Source: an uncultured Ruminococcus sp.
Lineage (GTDB): Bacteria; Bacillota; Clostridia; Oscillospirales; CAG-382
DNA: 53,298 nt
Reading direction: 5' to 3'
Assembly (NCBI GenBank): GCA_902772845.1
Contig: CACYCI010000015.1
Location: 1 to 53,298 of the forward strand
This document shows, piece by piece, positions 8,658 to 16,349 of the stretch. Position 1 is the first letter of the stretch, and every line of letters starts with the position of its first letter. The position numbers and the translations under genes are program-made. The notes beneath the pieces were generated by a model. It saw only the letters and a program-made list of their open reading frames with translations. It did no database searches and was not told the origin of the DNA.

Positions 8658-8686
8658 TTGACAAACTTTCCGGCGGATGGTATAAT
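8658..8686 (+). promoter_or_regulatory. Sigma-A promoter of the cohesin-like/dockerin gene
   Basis: A consensus pair TTGACA (8658-8663) and TATAAT (8681-8686) with a 17-bp spacer. It shows that the upstream in-frame start codons near 8658 cannot be used and supports the start at 8736. Confidence 0.9.
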
Positions 8687-8735
8687 TATAATGCGATTTC
8701 AAAAAAGCGCCGTTTTCGGCGGAAAGGGGAGAGAA

Positions 8736-9530
8736 ATGGCTCTGTTCAAAAAAACAGCCGCTGCATTGGCTGCAGTCATACTTGCGCTCACGTTTGCGTT
8801 CGGACCTGTCTCAGCCGCCGGTCAAAGCGGACTTTCGGTGGGCTTTTCGTATATCGAACCCGGCGCCGCGGGCGGCGGATTTACGCTCACGCTCACATCT
8901 GTCCCGCAAGTTCAGCAGGGGCATTATCTCACCTGCGTCCGTTTCAAACTCAGGTATGATCCGTCCGCTTTTACCGTTACTACCGGTCAGGGGTATTCGG
9001 TCGTACCGTCCGGCACCGGCTTTCCCGCCGCTATCGAAGATCAGCTCATCGTCATACCTTCCGGCGAACAGGGCGTGGTCGAATTCTGCTACATAGATTG
9101 GACTACCGTTGAAAGCATATTGAACGGCAGCGGCGTAAAGCGCACGCTGTTCGCCTCCGGCCAAAGCGTTACCGTTCCGTTCACACTCACGCCGGGAGCG
9201 GATCTTTCGGTCGCTCACGTGTTCGAAGTGTACGACGTCCGCTACGGGCTCGACGCGGACATCCAGCAGTCCCAGCTCATCGCCGGCACCGGCGCAAGAG
9301 TCACGCTCGACGGAAAGCCCGCTTATGCGCGCGGCGACGTAGACCGCGACGGCAGGATCGACAGCGACGACGCGGTTTATCTGCTCAGGCACGTTCTGTT
9401 CCCTTCGGAATACGTAATAGAAAACGAAACCGCTTCCGCCGACGTCACGCGCGACGGCAAAGTGGACAGCGACGACGCGGTATATCTGCTGCGGCACGTA
9501 TTGTTCCCCTCTGAATATCCACTCAATTGA
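8736..9530 (+). CDS. Secreted protein with a cohesin-like domain and a type I dockerin
   Basis: The 264-residue protein begins with a signal peptide (MALFKKTAAALAAVILALTF, cleavage probably after VSAAG). Residues about 30-195 form a beta-rich domain resembling cohesin/CBM-type surface domains: an early GGGFTLTLTS strand, then VRFKLRYDPSAFTV and VEFCYIDW. The end is a dockerin with two calcium loops, GDVDRDGRIDSDDAVYLLRH and DVTRDGKVDSDDAVYLLRH, the second repeat nearly identical to the first even in DNA. Dockerins normally dock onto cohesins, so a protein with both could self-assemble or link surface proteins. The RBS GGGGAGAG and promoter fit the chosen start. The cohesin call is by fold pattern and less sure than the dockerin. 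Confidence 0.82.
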   Translation: MALFKKTAAALAAVILALTFAFGPVSAAGQSGLSVGFSYIEPGAAGGGFTLTLTSVPQVQQGHYLTCVRFKLRYDPSAFTVTTGQGYSVVPSGTGFPAAIEDQLIVIPSGEQGVVEFCYIDWTTVESILNGSGVKRTLFASGQSVTVPFTLTPGADLSVAHVFEVYDVRYGLDADIQQSQLIAGTGARVTLDGKPAYARGDVDRDGRIDSDDAVYLLRHVLFPSEYVIENETASADVTRDGKVDSDDAVYLLRHVLFPSEYPLN

Positions 9531-9543
9531 ACCTATAAACGCA

Positions 9544-9580
9544 GCAAGCCGAAAGCTCAATGCTTTCGGCTTGTTTTTAT
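9544..9580 (+). terminator. Intrinsic terminator after the dockerin gene
   Basis: A 12-bp stem, CAAGCCGAAAGC (9544-9555) with GCTTTCGGCTTG (9562-9573), followed by TTTTTATTTT on the plus strand. The minus-strand side has no T-run, so it is not an obvious end for the converging gene. Confidence 0.88.
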
Positions 9581-9595
9581 TTTGCGGTCTTGCTT

Positions 9596-11599
9596 TTATT
9601 TTGCCGCCTTTTTAGCGCGCAGGTCTTTTATGAGTTTTGCCAGATCGTTTACCGTCGTGCAGTATTCGTAAGCGTTTTCGGGGATCTGAACGCCGAATTC
9701 CTGTTCTACTCTGAGCAGCGCGCCGAGTCTGTGCAGGCTGTCGCCGCCAAGCTCGTCGGTGAAAGTGGAATCATCCTTGATGAGCGATTCGTCGATCTCG
9801 AGTTCGCGTGCAAAGCATTTCTTTATTTTGGCTTTCAGTTCTTCAAGATCTTCTTCCGTCGGCGCTTCCTTGACGCCGCCGGGCCTTATCTCTTCGTTGT
9901 ATTCCACTCCGCCCAGCGCTATGCGCTTGCATGCGAAAGTGCTCTTTTCTATTCCTTCACGCAGGGCGGCGCGCTTGATCTTTATGGAGCTGACTACCGG
10001 AAGCGGTTTGTCGGTAACGTAAGCCGCTTTGAGCCGTTTGAGCGGCTGCAGCGTCTTGTTGCGTCTGTCTACTTCGGCGGAAAGACGGGAAATGAATTCT
10101 TTGTCGGAATATTTGTCGCCTATGTTGAACATTGCGGTGACCAGCTCGTTTTCGCCCGGCTTGGTGCAGAATACCGCAAGCTGTTCAACTCCTTCCATAC
10201 CGGCAAACGTGTCTTCGATCTCGTCGGGGTATACGTTTTCGCCGGATTCGCCTATGATGACGTCTTTAATGCGGCCTTCTATCCACATCCTTCCCTTGTC
10301 GCCTATGCGGACGACGTCGCCGGTGGCGAAATAGCCGTCCTTGTCCACAACGGGCGGCACCATGACTCCGTTATCCATCCTGCCTATATGCATGGCGTTG
10401 CAGCGGATCAGCAGCTCGCCGTGGTTGGGATCTTTACCGTCCGGGCGGACCTTGTATTCGGTTATGGGGAGCGGGAGCCCCACGCTTCCCGAAAGGCGGG
10501 TCTTAAGGTCTATTTTGTTTTCGTAAGATGTTATGGCGGTCTCGGTCATACCAAAGCCGACCGTTACCGCGTACCCCAGCGAGTTGACGGTGCGCAGATG
10601 CTCTTCCGGAGTATGGGCGCCGCCGACGACGAATTCCATGAATCCGTTGCCGAACAGGTTCTTGTTTACGGATTTGAAAAGCTTTTTGCCCACTTTGAGG
10701 CCCCACAGCGGATTTATGCGCTGGCAGGTCAGGGAAATGCTCTGCATCACCTTGAACGCTCCGCGTTTGAACGCCGACTGTGCCGCTACGCGTTTCTTTA
10801 TTGTGGAAGAGATGGAGTTTACGAGCAGGGGAACGGTGAGGATCACCTTTGCGTCGCATTTGCGCGCTGTCTCGAGTATCGTTTGGGGCGCTCTGTCTTT
10901 AAGGAAGATCTGCGACTGGTTCTGGAACGGCATGGTGAGCAGGTTGGCGATCAGCCCGAAAATGTGGTTGAAGGGAAGGAACGCCACCACTCTCATCGGC
11001 CCGAATTCTTCCGAAGTGAGGCAGGGGTATTTTTCGTGCTGTGCAAAGCCGAGTATCTGGCGGCAGACCGCTTCGCCGTTATAAACGTATACGCGGGAAG
11101 TGGAAGTGGTGCCGGAGGTGCAGGCGGCAATGAGATCCGCCCATTTGGGCTCGTAGCCGCCGCTCGGCGATTCGGCTGTTCCGAGCGCTTCTTCGGGAGT
11201 TACCTGCTGTATATCGAGTTCGCGTTTGCGGCGGGTTATAAGCGATTTGGCGCCCGCCTGTTTCATAAGATGCGCTATTCCGGCGTCGTCTAACGACGGG
11301 TCAAGGAGCAGAGCGTTCCTGCCGGAAGCGAGCAGCCCCCAAAAGAAAATGGGCCATTCCTTGCAGGTGTCCACGGCTATGCCGGTCCAGCCGCCGGCTT
11401 CGCCCAGGCCGATCTTTTCTATGTTTTCGGCGCAGGCGAGCGAACGGGCTTTGAGGTATTTATAATCGTAAGTTTTTACTTCGTCGCCTTCGAGCCAGAC
11501 TGCAAATTCCTGGTCCATAAGGCAAAGGGTGTCGAACAGATGACGCATGCACATATCCTGAGCAAGGATATCGCATTTTTCTTTCCAGGTAAGTTTCAT
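9596..11599 (-). CDS. Acyl-CoA/acyl-ACP synthetase-like AMP-binding enzyme fused to an acyl carrier domain
   Basis: The 667-residue protein has an adenylate-forming domain followed by a carrier domain (about residues 585-660) with the phosphopantetheine serine in GGDSLHRL (Ser 621). Adenylation motifs seen are TSGTTSTSRVYV at 161-172, GFGMTETA, FATGDVV, GRIKDVIIGESGENVYPDE and the C-terminal lysine region SSIKIKRA. The P-loop departs from the usual TSGTTGxPKG: the glycine, proline and lysine are replaced by STSR. Such fusions load a fatty or other acyl group onto their own carrier, so the product may be passed to a transferase not seen here. The ATG follows AAGGAGAAACC. It is divergent from the PHP gene, both with strong promoters. 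Confidence 0.88.
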   Translation of the reverse strand: MKLTWKEKCDILAQDMCMRHLFDTLCLMDQEFAVWLEGDEVKTYDYKYLKARSLACAENIEKIGLGEAGGWTGIAVDTCKEWPIFFWGLLASGRNALLLDPSLDDAGIAHLMKQAGAKSLITRRKRELDIQQVTPEEALGTAESPSGGYEPKWADLIAACTSGTTSTSRVYVYNGEAVCRQILGFAQHEKYPCLTSEEFGPMRVVAFLPFNHIFGLIANLLTMPFQNQSQIFLKDRAPQTILETARKCDAKVILTVPLLVNSISSTIKKRVAAQSAFKRGAFKVMQSISLTCQRINPLWGLKVGKKLFKSVNKNLFGNGFMEFVVGGAHTPEEHLRTVNSLGYAVTVGFGMTETAITSYENKIDLKTRLSGSVGLPLPITEYKVRPDGKDPNHGELLIRCNAMHIGRMDNGVMVPPVVDKDGYFATGDVVRIGDKGRMWIEGRIKDVIIGESGENVYPDEIEDTFAGMEGVEQLAVFCTKPGENELVTAMFNIGDKYSDKEFISRLSAEVDRRNKTLQPLKRLKAAYVTDKPLPVVSSIKIKRAALREGIEKSTFACKRIALGGVEYNEEIRPGGVKEAPTEEDLEELKAKIKKCFARELEIDESLIKDDSTFTDELGGDSLHRLGALLRVEQEFGVQIPENAYEYCTTVNDLAKLIKDLRAKKAAK

Positions 11600-11652
11600 A
11601 GGTTTCTCCTTGAACTAAATAATAAAACGGCGTTGCTATGTTCGCCGTGTTT

Positions 11653-11681
11653 ATTATAAACTTTTTGCCGCCCCCCGTCAA
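11653..11681 (-). promoter_or_regulatory. Sigma-A promoter of the AMP-binding/carrier gene
   Basis: TTGACG (11676-11681) and TATAAT (11653-11658) on the minus strand with a 17-bp spacer. It sits back to back with the plus-strand promoter at 11691-11718, only 9 bp apart. Confidence 0.82.
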
Positions 11682-11690
11682 TAGTTCCTC

Positions 11691-11718
11691 TTGACAAACG
11701 CCGCCAAAAAGGTATAAT
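11691..11718 (+). promoter_or_regulatory. Sigma-A promoter of the PHP-domain gene
   Basis: TTGACA (11691-11696) and TATAAT (11713-11718) with a 16-bp spacer, giving a leader of about 70 bases before the ATG at 11795. Confidence 0.85.
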
Positions 11719-11794
11719 AAGGAATGATGATTTGCTTAATTTTTTCTTAATTTGCTAATATAACCGTAAAAAAGCTGAAAGGTCGTGTTATAAT

Positions 11795-12742
11795 ATGAAA
11801 AAATATTTGCTCCCGCAAACCAGGCAGTACAAAGCGAATCTGCACTGCCATTCCGTCCATTCCGACGGGCGTTTCACAGTAGAACAGCACAAAGAAAACT
11901 ATTTGTCCCGCGGTTACTCCATAGTAGCTTTCAGCGATCACAACAAGGTCATCCCCCATTCCGATCTCAAGGATGATGATTTCCTCCCGATCACGGCTGT
12001 GGAGATCGACATGACCGAACCGGTCAAAGGCACGTGGCTGACCGCGCGTACATACCATTTGAATTTCTTTTCTTCAGATGAAAGCCGTACCGAATTCATA
12101 CCGGTGGACCGTGCGTACGATGTCGGCGTCGCCAACGATATGATCAGGCGCGCGCACGAAGCGGGCTTTCTTGCGCAGTACAACCATCCGCGCTGGTCGC
12201 TCCAGTCCAGCCCTGATTATATAGGGCTCGAAGGGCTCGACCTGTTCGAAGTCTTCAACACCGGCTGCGAAAAAGAGATGGTCAACGGCTACGGCGACAG
12301 GGAATACGAGCAGATGCTCGTGGCGGGCAAATATCCGTGCCCTTCCGCCACCGACGATAACCACAACGCCTGCATGTCGCTTGAATCCCCGTATAACGAT
12401 TCTTTCGGCGGCTTCGATATGATCTGCATGGAAAAACTCGAATATCCCGAATTTTTCAAAGCGGTCAGAAACGGCGATATGTACGCTTCCACCGGCCCCG
12501 TGATCAACGCCCTTTATCTGGAAGACGGCAAGGTGCATCTGGAATGCTCGCCCTGCCATTCCGTGGTCCTGCGCACCGAATCGCGCGCGTCACGCCCGGT
12601 GCTTTCCAACGCTAACGATATAACCGAAGCCGAATTCGATATAAACTTCAATTACGACTGGAAATTCATCCGCTTCGAATGTCACGACGAAAAAGGCAGA
12701 GCTTTCACCCGCGCATACCTCAAAGAAGAAGTGCTCGGCTGA
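11795..12742 (+). CDS. PHP-domain metal-dependent phosphoesterase-like protein
   Basis: The 315-residue protein carries the PHP metal-binding signature: LHCHSVHSDG near residue 17, FSDHN near 47, a glutamate in ITAVEID, YNHPRW near 129, and a late SATDDNH. These residues normally hold three metal ions in enzymes that cleave phosphate esters. About the last 70 residues form a beta-rich extension (SPCHSVVLRTESRA onward) typical of PHP proteins that act on sugars or of unknown substrate. There is no signal peptide, so it acts inside the cell. A dockerin-bearing secreted protein follows 29 bases downstream on the same strand and may be co-transcribed. The substrate cannot be predicted. Confidence 0.88.
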   Translation: MKKYLLPQTRQYKANLHCHSVHSDGRFTVEQHKENYLSRGYSIVAFSDHNKVIPHSDLKDDDFLPITAVEIDMTEPVKGTWLTARTYHLNFFSSDESRTEFIPVDRAYDVGVANDMIRRAHEAGFLAQYNHPRWSLQSSPDYIGLEGLDLFEVFNTGCEKEMVNGYGDREYEQMLVAGKYPCPSATDDNHNACMSLESPYNDSFGGFDMICMEKLEYPEFFKAVRNGDMYASTGPVINALYLEDGKVHLECSPCHSVVLRTESRASRPVLSNANDITEAEFDINFNYDWKFIRFECHDEKGRAFTRAYLKEEVLG

Positions 12743-12771
12743 AAATAACATAAAGGATCGGTCAAAATCGC

Positions 12772-13860
12772 ATGAGGATAATCAGAAAAGCCGTTGCCTT
12801 GATTGCCGCGGCGGTCATACTTCTTTCCGCTCTGCCGCACGTCGCCGCAAGTTCCGGCTTCGACACATATGCCGCCTACGTGGCAAAATACCGGCAGTTC
12901 ATAAACGACAGCCGCTGGAAAGCCGGCACTCCGTGGAAAGACGGCAAAACTCCCGAACACGGCTTGTATAAGGCGTGGGGCTGCGCCGCGCTCGCATCGG
13001 ATTTTGAGTATTACATGTACGGCACCTACGGCTGGAAGGGGACTCTCTACCGCAAGGCGGCGGATATTTCCACCGGCGATATCGTCAAGATATCCGATCC
13101 GCACTGGTTCATAATCCTTGAACGCGACGGCGAAAAGCTCTATACCGCGGAAAAGTATAAAGATCAGGTCTATATAACCGATTCTCATTACCGCGTGCAC
13201 GACGGCGTCCTTCAGAAATACGGCTATTACAACAGCAAGGGCAAATGGGTGTACGGCTGGACCAAATGCTCGTTCGAAAAAGGCTACCATTATCTTGATA
13301 TCGAGCAGCAGACCGTTTCTGTAGAATGGGACGTCGGCTCCGTATGCGCCGACACTTCCGAGACCAACGCTCAGATCTCGCTGCGCGCCGAACTCAGCGG
13401 CGCCGCCGCAAAGGACGTGTCTGCGTACGGCAGCGTGCTTTACGGGCCGGATGGCGAAACGCTTGGCACGTTCGAATACGAAGGCGCGTTCGGCACGGTC
13501 GATATGTTCGTTGTCCCGCGCTTTGATTTCGGCAGTCAGCCGGAAGCCGGGCTTGCCCCCGGCAGTTCGTACTGCTGTTCCGTTTATCTCGTCATTGCCG
13601 GAGACGTCTACACCGGTCCGCTTATAAGCTTTTCCACGCAGGAACCCGCCCCGGTCATTACTTATATCACCGGCGATATCGATAACAACGGGCGCGTCGA
13701 TTCCGACGACGCAGTTTACCTTATGCGCCACACGCTTTTTTCCAATGAATTCCTGATCAACCAGCCCGCCGATTTTGACGGCGACGGCACGCTTACTTCG
13801 GAAGACGTGCTGCTTTTGCTCAAATACATACTTTACCCCGGCGAATATCAGCTGAACTGA
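12772..13860 (+). CDS. Secreted cysteine-peptidase-like protein with C-terminal dockerin
   Basis: The 362-residue protein opens with a signal peptide (MRIIRKAVALIAAAVILLSA, cleavage near VAASS). Residues about 30-180 contain KAWGCAALASDFEYYMYG and, later, GDIVKISDPHWFIILERDG. The spacing of Cys and His resembles CHAP/NlpC-type amidase folds, but this is a weak match. A beta domain (about 185-295, fibronectin III-like) follows, then a dockerin with GDIDNNGRVDSDDAVYLMRH and DFDGDGTLTSEDVLLLLKY. Its dockerin closely resembles that of the protein at 8736, so the two may bind the same cohesin. The RBS (AAAGGAT) is rather far, about 14 bases, from the ATG, yet the signal peptide supports this start. 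Confidence 0.78.
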   Translation: MRIIRKAVALIAAAVILLSALPHVAASSGFDTYAAYVAKYRQFINDSRWKAGTPWKDGKTPEHGLYKAWGCAALASDFEYYMYGTYGWKGTLYRKAADISTGDIVKISDPHWFIILERDGEKLYTAEKYKDQVYITDSHYRVHDGVLQKYGYYNSKGKWVYGWTKCSFEKGYHYLDIEQQTVSVEWDVGSVCADTSETNAQISLRAELSGAAAKDVSAYGSVLYGPDGETLGTFEYEGAFGTVDMFVVPRFDFGSQPEAGLAPGSSYCCSVYLVIAGDVYTGPLISFSTQEPAPVITYITGDIDNNGRVDSDDAVYLMRHTLFSNEFLINQPADFDGDGTLTSEDVLLLLKYILYPGEYQLN

Positions 13861-13882
13861 AACGGTGACCGACCGTAACGAA

Positions 13883-13920
13883 AGCGCCGCACAGTCAATG
13901 ACTGCGCGGCGCTTTTTTTT
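13883..13920 (+). terminator. Intrinsic terminator after the dockerin/peptidase-like gene
   Basis: Stem AGCGCCGC (13883-13890) with GCGGCGCT (13906-13913), an inner CAGTC/GACTG stem, and a run of eight Ts. Confidence 0.93.
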
Positions 13921-13935
13921 GCTCCGGACTTCGAT

Positions 13936-14751
13936 CTATTTGCCGTCCGCAAAACGCTCTATCGCTTCTTTTGCTATGGCCAAATTGTGGAAATATCCTC
14001 TCTTGCTGCGGAATGCCAAACGTTCCTCAAAGTTGTATTGCTCGTAGTTACGGCTGAATTCGTCTATCAGTATGGCTGATCTCACGTCCCACGCGCCCTC
14101 GACGTTTATATGATCGTGTTTATCGGGCGAAATGATTATAAGATATTCTTCGCCTTCGTATATGGGCGGTGAATAGAGCGGGGCCATTTGGTATGCGCTG
14201 CCGTCGTCGAGGAAAGAATAGTCTTCGATGATCGTTATTATATCTCCCTCTTCGATCCCTTGCCCTTCTGCGACTTTTTCCACCAAAAAGCGGGTGATCG
14301 TGTAATACCGTGTTATGTCGCTATATATGCCGTCAGAACCTTCTAAGTACTTCCTGCCTTCGTATTTTCTATAGCTGACGCAAGAAATTTTCCGGCCTGT
14401 AACTATCGCGCCGTCTTCCTGAAATCTCTGCGCAAGCAGATCGTCAAGGTCATTGAAACAGACGACCGTGCACATGTCAAGCCCATTCCGGACATCGGCA
14501 AAATCCGGAAGAAGCTGGTTTTCGGTACGGTTTTCCGCGGGGTATTCAAAACTGTCGATGTCATTTGCGCCGACGGGCGCGGCTTCCGCGTCGAGCTTTT
14601 CCATGGCGGGCGTCTCCGCCTTATCTGCCGCGGCGGGTTCGGGATCTGTGTCGTACAGCGTTACGTCCGCGGGCTTTGAACAAGCTGTTATAAAAAGCGC
14701 CAACGCTGCAGCGAGTGTCAGAGCAAGTACGATAAGTCTGCTGTTTTTCAT
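13936..14751 (-). CDS. Lipoprotein of unknown function
   Basis: The 271-residue protein starts with a lipoprotein signal peptide whose lipobox is ITAC, with Cys at residue 24. A low-complexity, Ala/Glu/Asp-rich linker follows to about residue 70 and then a mixed alpha/beta domain (VCFNDLDDLLAQRFQEDGAI, then ITRYYTITRFLVEKVAEGQG, then EGDIITIIEDYS and YEGEEYLIIISPD). I do not recognise a named family; similar short lipoproteins of Clostridia are annotated as hypothetical. The RBS AAAGGAG is well placed. A minus-strand promoter about 270 bases upstream gives it an unusually long, AT-rich leader. It has no obvious operon partner. Confidence 0.85.
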   Translation of the reverse strand: MKNSRLIVLALTLAAALALFITACSKPADVTLYDTDPEPAAADKAETPAMEKLDAEAAPVGANDIDSFEYPAENRTENQLLPDFADVRNGLDMCTVVCFNDLDDLLAQRFQEDGAIVTGRKISCVSYRKYEGRKYLEGSDGIYSDITRYYTITRFLVEKVAEGQGIEEGDIITIIEDYSFLDDGSAYQMAPLYSPPIYEGEEYLIIISPDKHDHINVEGAWDVRSAILIDEFSRNYEQYNFEERLAFRSKRGYFHNLAIAKEAIERFADGK

Positions 14752-15112
14752 TAGTGAACTCCTTTCTTAATTCTCAATTCCATTTGTTGATCAAAGTGTG
14801 AGTGTTATATGCAGTTGGGTGATACGCTGCATATCCGTTTAGCGCATGTATATATGTATAACCGTCAGAGGTGTTGATACTTAATACACTCCACCATAAG
14901 AAGATACAACTATTTGGTCTGTTGAAGTTTGAAAAGTTAAGTGATTTGCGTTTCTGTAACCGTTATGCTGTAATTATGGATACCAAAGATACAGAGGTTA
15001 TACCTTCCCAAAGTTTATTATACAATTGAATCAAGCGTATTGCAACATTTTTTCGCATGTGATAATCAACGAAAATAAACGGGAGCGGTTGTACATGATG
15101 CACAAAGCATAG
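14752..15112. other. AT-rich gap without a gene
   Basis: About 360 bases contain no credible coding frame on either strand; only scattered frames under 15 codons without ribosome binding sites are seen. The stretch is clearly richer in A and T than its neighbours. It holds a minus-strand promoter (15017-15045) and, downstream of it, about 250 bases of leader to the lipoprotein gene. No known riboswitch consensus was recognised. Confidence 0.6.
15017..15045 (-). promoter_or_regulatory. Probable sigma-A promoter of the lipoprotein gene
   Basis: TTGCAA (15040-15045) and TATAAT (15017-15022) on the minus strand, 17 bp apart. The next start codon downstream is that of the lipoprotein at 14751. 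Confidence 0.65.
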
Positions 15113-15152
15113 CAAAAAGCTTCGCCGTGCGGTCCTTTTCGCCGGCGAAGCT
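15113..15152 (-). terminator. Terminator of the DUF4434-to-GH109 operon
   Basis: A 10-bp stem AGCTTCGCCG/CGGCGAAGCT (15118-15127 with 15143-15152) followed on the minus strand by TTTTTGC. It closes the operon that ends at 15180. Confidence 0.8.
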
Positions 15153-15179
15153 CTTTTAAGCGTTATTCAGATCTGTTGT

Positions 15180-16349
15180 TTATATCTCTCTCATATCCGG
15201 TATAGCCACCGGTGCGCTGCCGTTTTCTATGGACTTTGCGGCGAGCGGGGTGATGCTCATCCAGGAAGCGGTGTCATAGGTGTCGATCCATGGCGTTTCG
15301 CCTGTGCGAACGTAGCGGAAGAATTCGTCGTAGACGAGCCAGTCCATACCGCCGTGACCGCCGTGGAAATCGAGCGCGCCGTCTTTTTTCCAAAGCGGAT
15401 GGTCGTACTTTTCAAAATACTGCTGCTTGTTGTTGTAAAAGCTCTTGTCCCATTCGCTGTTTACGCCGTCCATGAACACGCCGTCGCCGTCTTCAAAATA
15501 AGCGCCGCGCGTGCCGCGCACGGTGAACCCGCGGGAATAACTGCGGGGGAGCGTGGTGTCCAGCGTCAGCGTAACAGTCTCGCCGCCGGCGCATTTTATC
15601 ATAGTCTTTACAATGTCGCCCTGGTGGAATTTGAACGTTTTCAGCTCGGGGTCGACTTTTTCGTTGCGGGCTGCGTAATCGTTCAGACCCCAGCTTCCCG
15701 TCGCCATGGAAACGAGATAGCTCATCTTGTTGCTGTGACCCAGGTCCAGCACCTTCGCTATCGGGCCCAGCTCGTGAGTGGGGTAGTTATCGGTGTTGCG
15801 CGCTTTGTAGTTGCGCAGTCTGTAATGGCGCTTTTCGCGGCCAAAGCTTATTTCTTCGCGCAGGTCGTGCTGATACCCGCCGCTGCAAGCCACTATTTTG
15901 CCGAACAGTCCCTGCTGGACCATGTTGAGTACCATAAGCTCTTCGCGGTTGAAACAGCAGTTTTCAAGCATCATACAATGGATACCGGTCTTTTTGTAGG
16001 TGTCTACCAGCCGGTAGCACTCGTCCAGCTCGTATGCGCCTCCGACTTCCATGGCGACCGGCTTGCCGGCTTCCATGGCGGCAGTGCTTATGGGCACGTG
16101 GCCTTCCCAGGCGGTGCAGTTGACCACAACGTCCACGTCGGGCGAAGCGATAACGTCGTGCCAGTCGAGCGAAGCGTGGGGCGTATGCCCCTGCTTTTTT
16201 TCCACGACTGCTTTGCTTTCTTCGGTGCGGTCGGCGTACTCGTCGCATACGAACGTCACGTTGACGTCTTCGCGCTCGGTAAGGATATCCTTTACCGCCC
16301 AGCTGCCGCGGCAGCCCAGACCGATTATGCCTACGTTGAATTTTTCCAT
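15180..16349 (-). CDS. GH109-like Gfo/Idh/MocA family protein (NAD-dependent glycosidase candidate)
   Basis: The 389-residue protein has an N-terminal Rossmann fold (VGIIGLGCRGSW, residues 6-17) and the Gfo/Idh/MocA C-terminal domain. Sequence signs of the GH109 alpha-N-acetylgalactosaminidase group are MLENCCFNREELMVLNMVQQ, the tract NYPTHELGPIAKVLDLG, and HGGHGGMDWLV. GH109 enzymes use tightly bound NAD to cleave alpha-GalNAc by oxidation-elimination. No signal peptide is present, so it would act in the cytoplasm unless exported otherwise. The gene is last in a five-gene operon and its start overlaps the lgt-like gene by 19 bases. A plain sugar oxidoreductase is the alternative. Confidence 0.85.
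   Translation of the reverse strand: MEKFNVGIIGLGCRGSWAVKDILTEREDVNVTFVCDEYADRTEESKAVVEKKQGHTPHASLDWHDVIASPDVDVVVNCTAWEGHVPISTAAMEAGKPVAMEVGGAYELDECYRLVDTYKKTGIHCMMLENCCFNREELMVLNMVQQGLFGKIVACSGGYQHDLREEISFGREKRHYRLRNYKARNTDNYPTHELGPIAKVLDLGHSNKMSYLVSMATGSWGLNDYAARNEKVDPELKTFKFHQGDIVKTMIKCAGGETVTLTLDTTLPRSYSRGFTVRGTRGAYFEDGDGVFMDGVNSEWDKSFYNNKQQYFEKYDHPLWKKDGALDFHGGHGGMDWLVYDEFFRYVRTGETPWIDTYDTASWMSITPLAAKSIENGSAPVAIPDMREI

Noticed and set aside
14752..15112. Short open frames (10-14 codons) in the AT-rich leader
   Set aside because: They have no ribosome binding sites and no sign of a leader peptide with a run of one amino acid.
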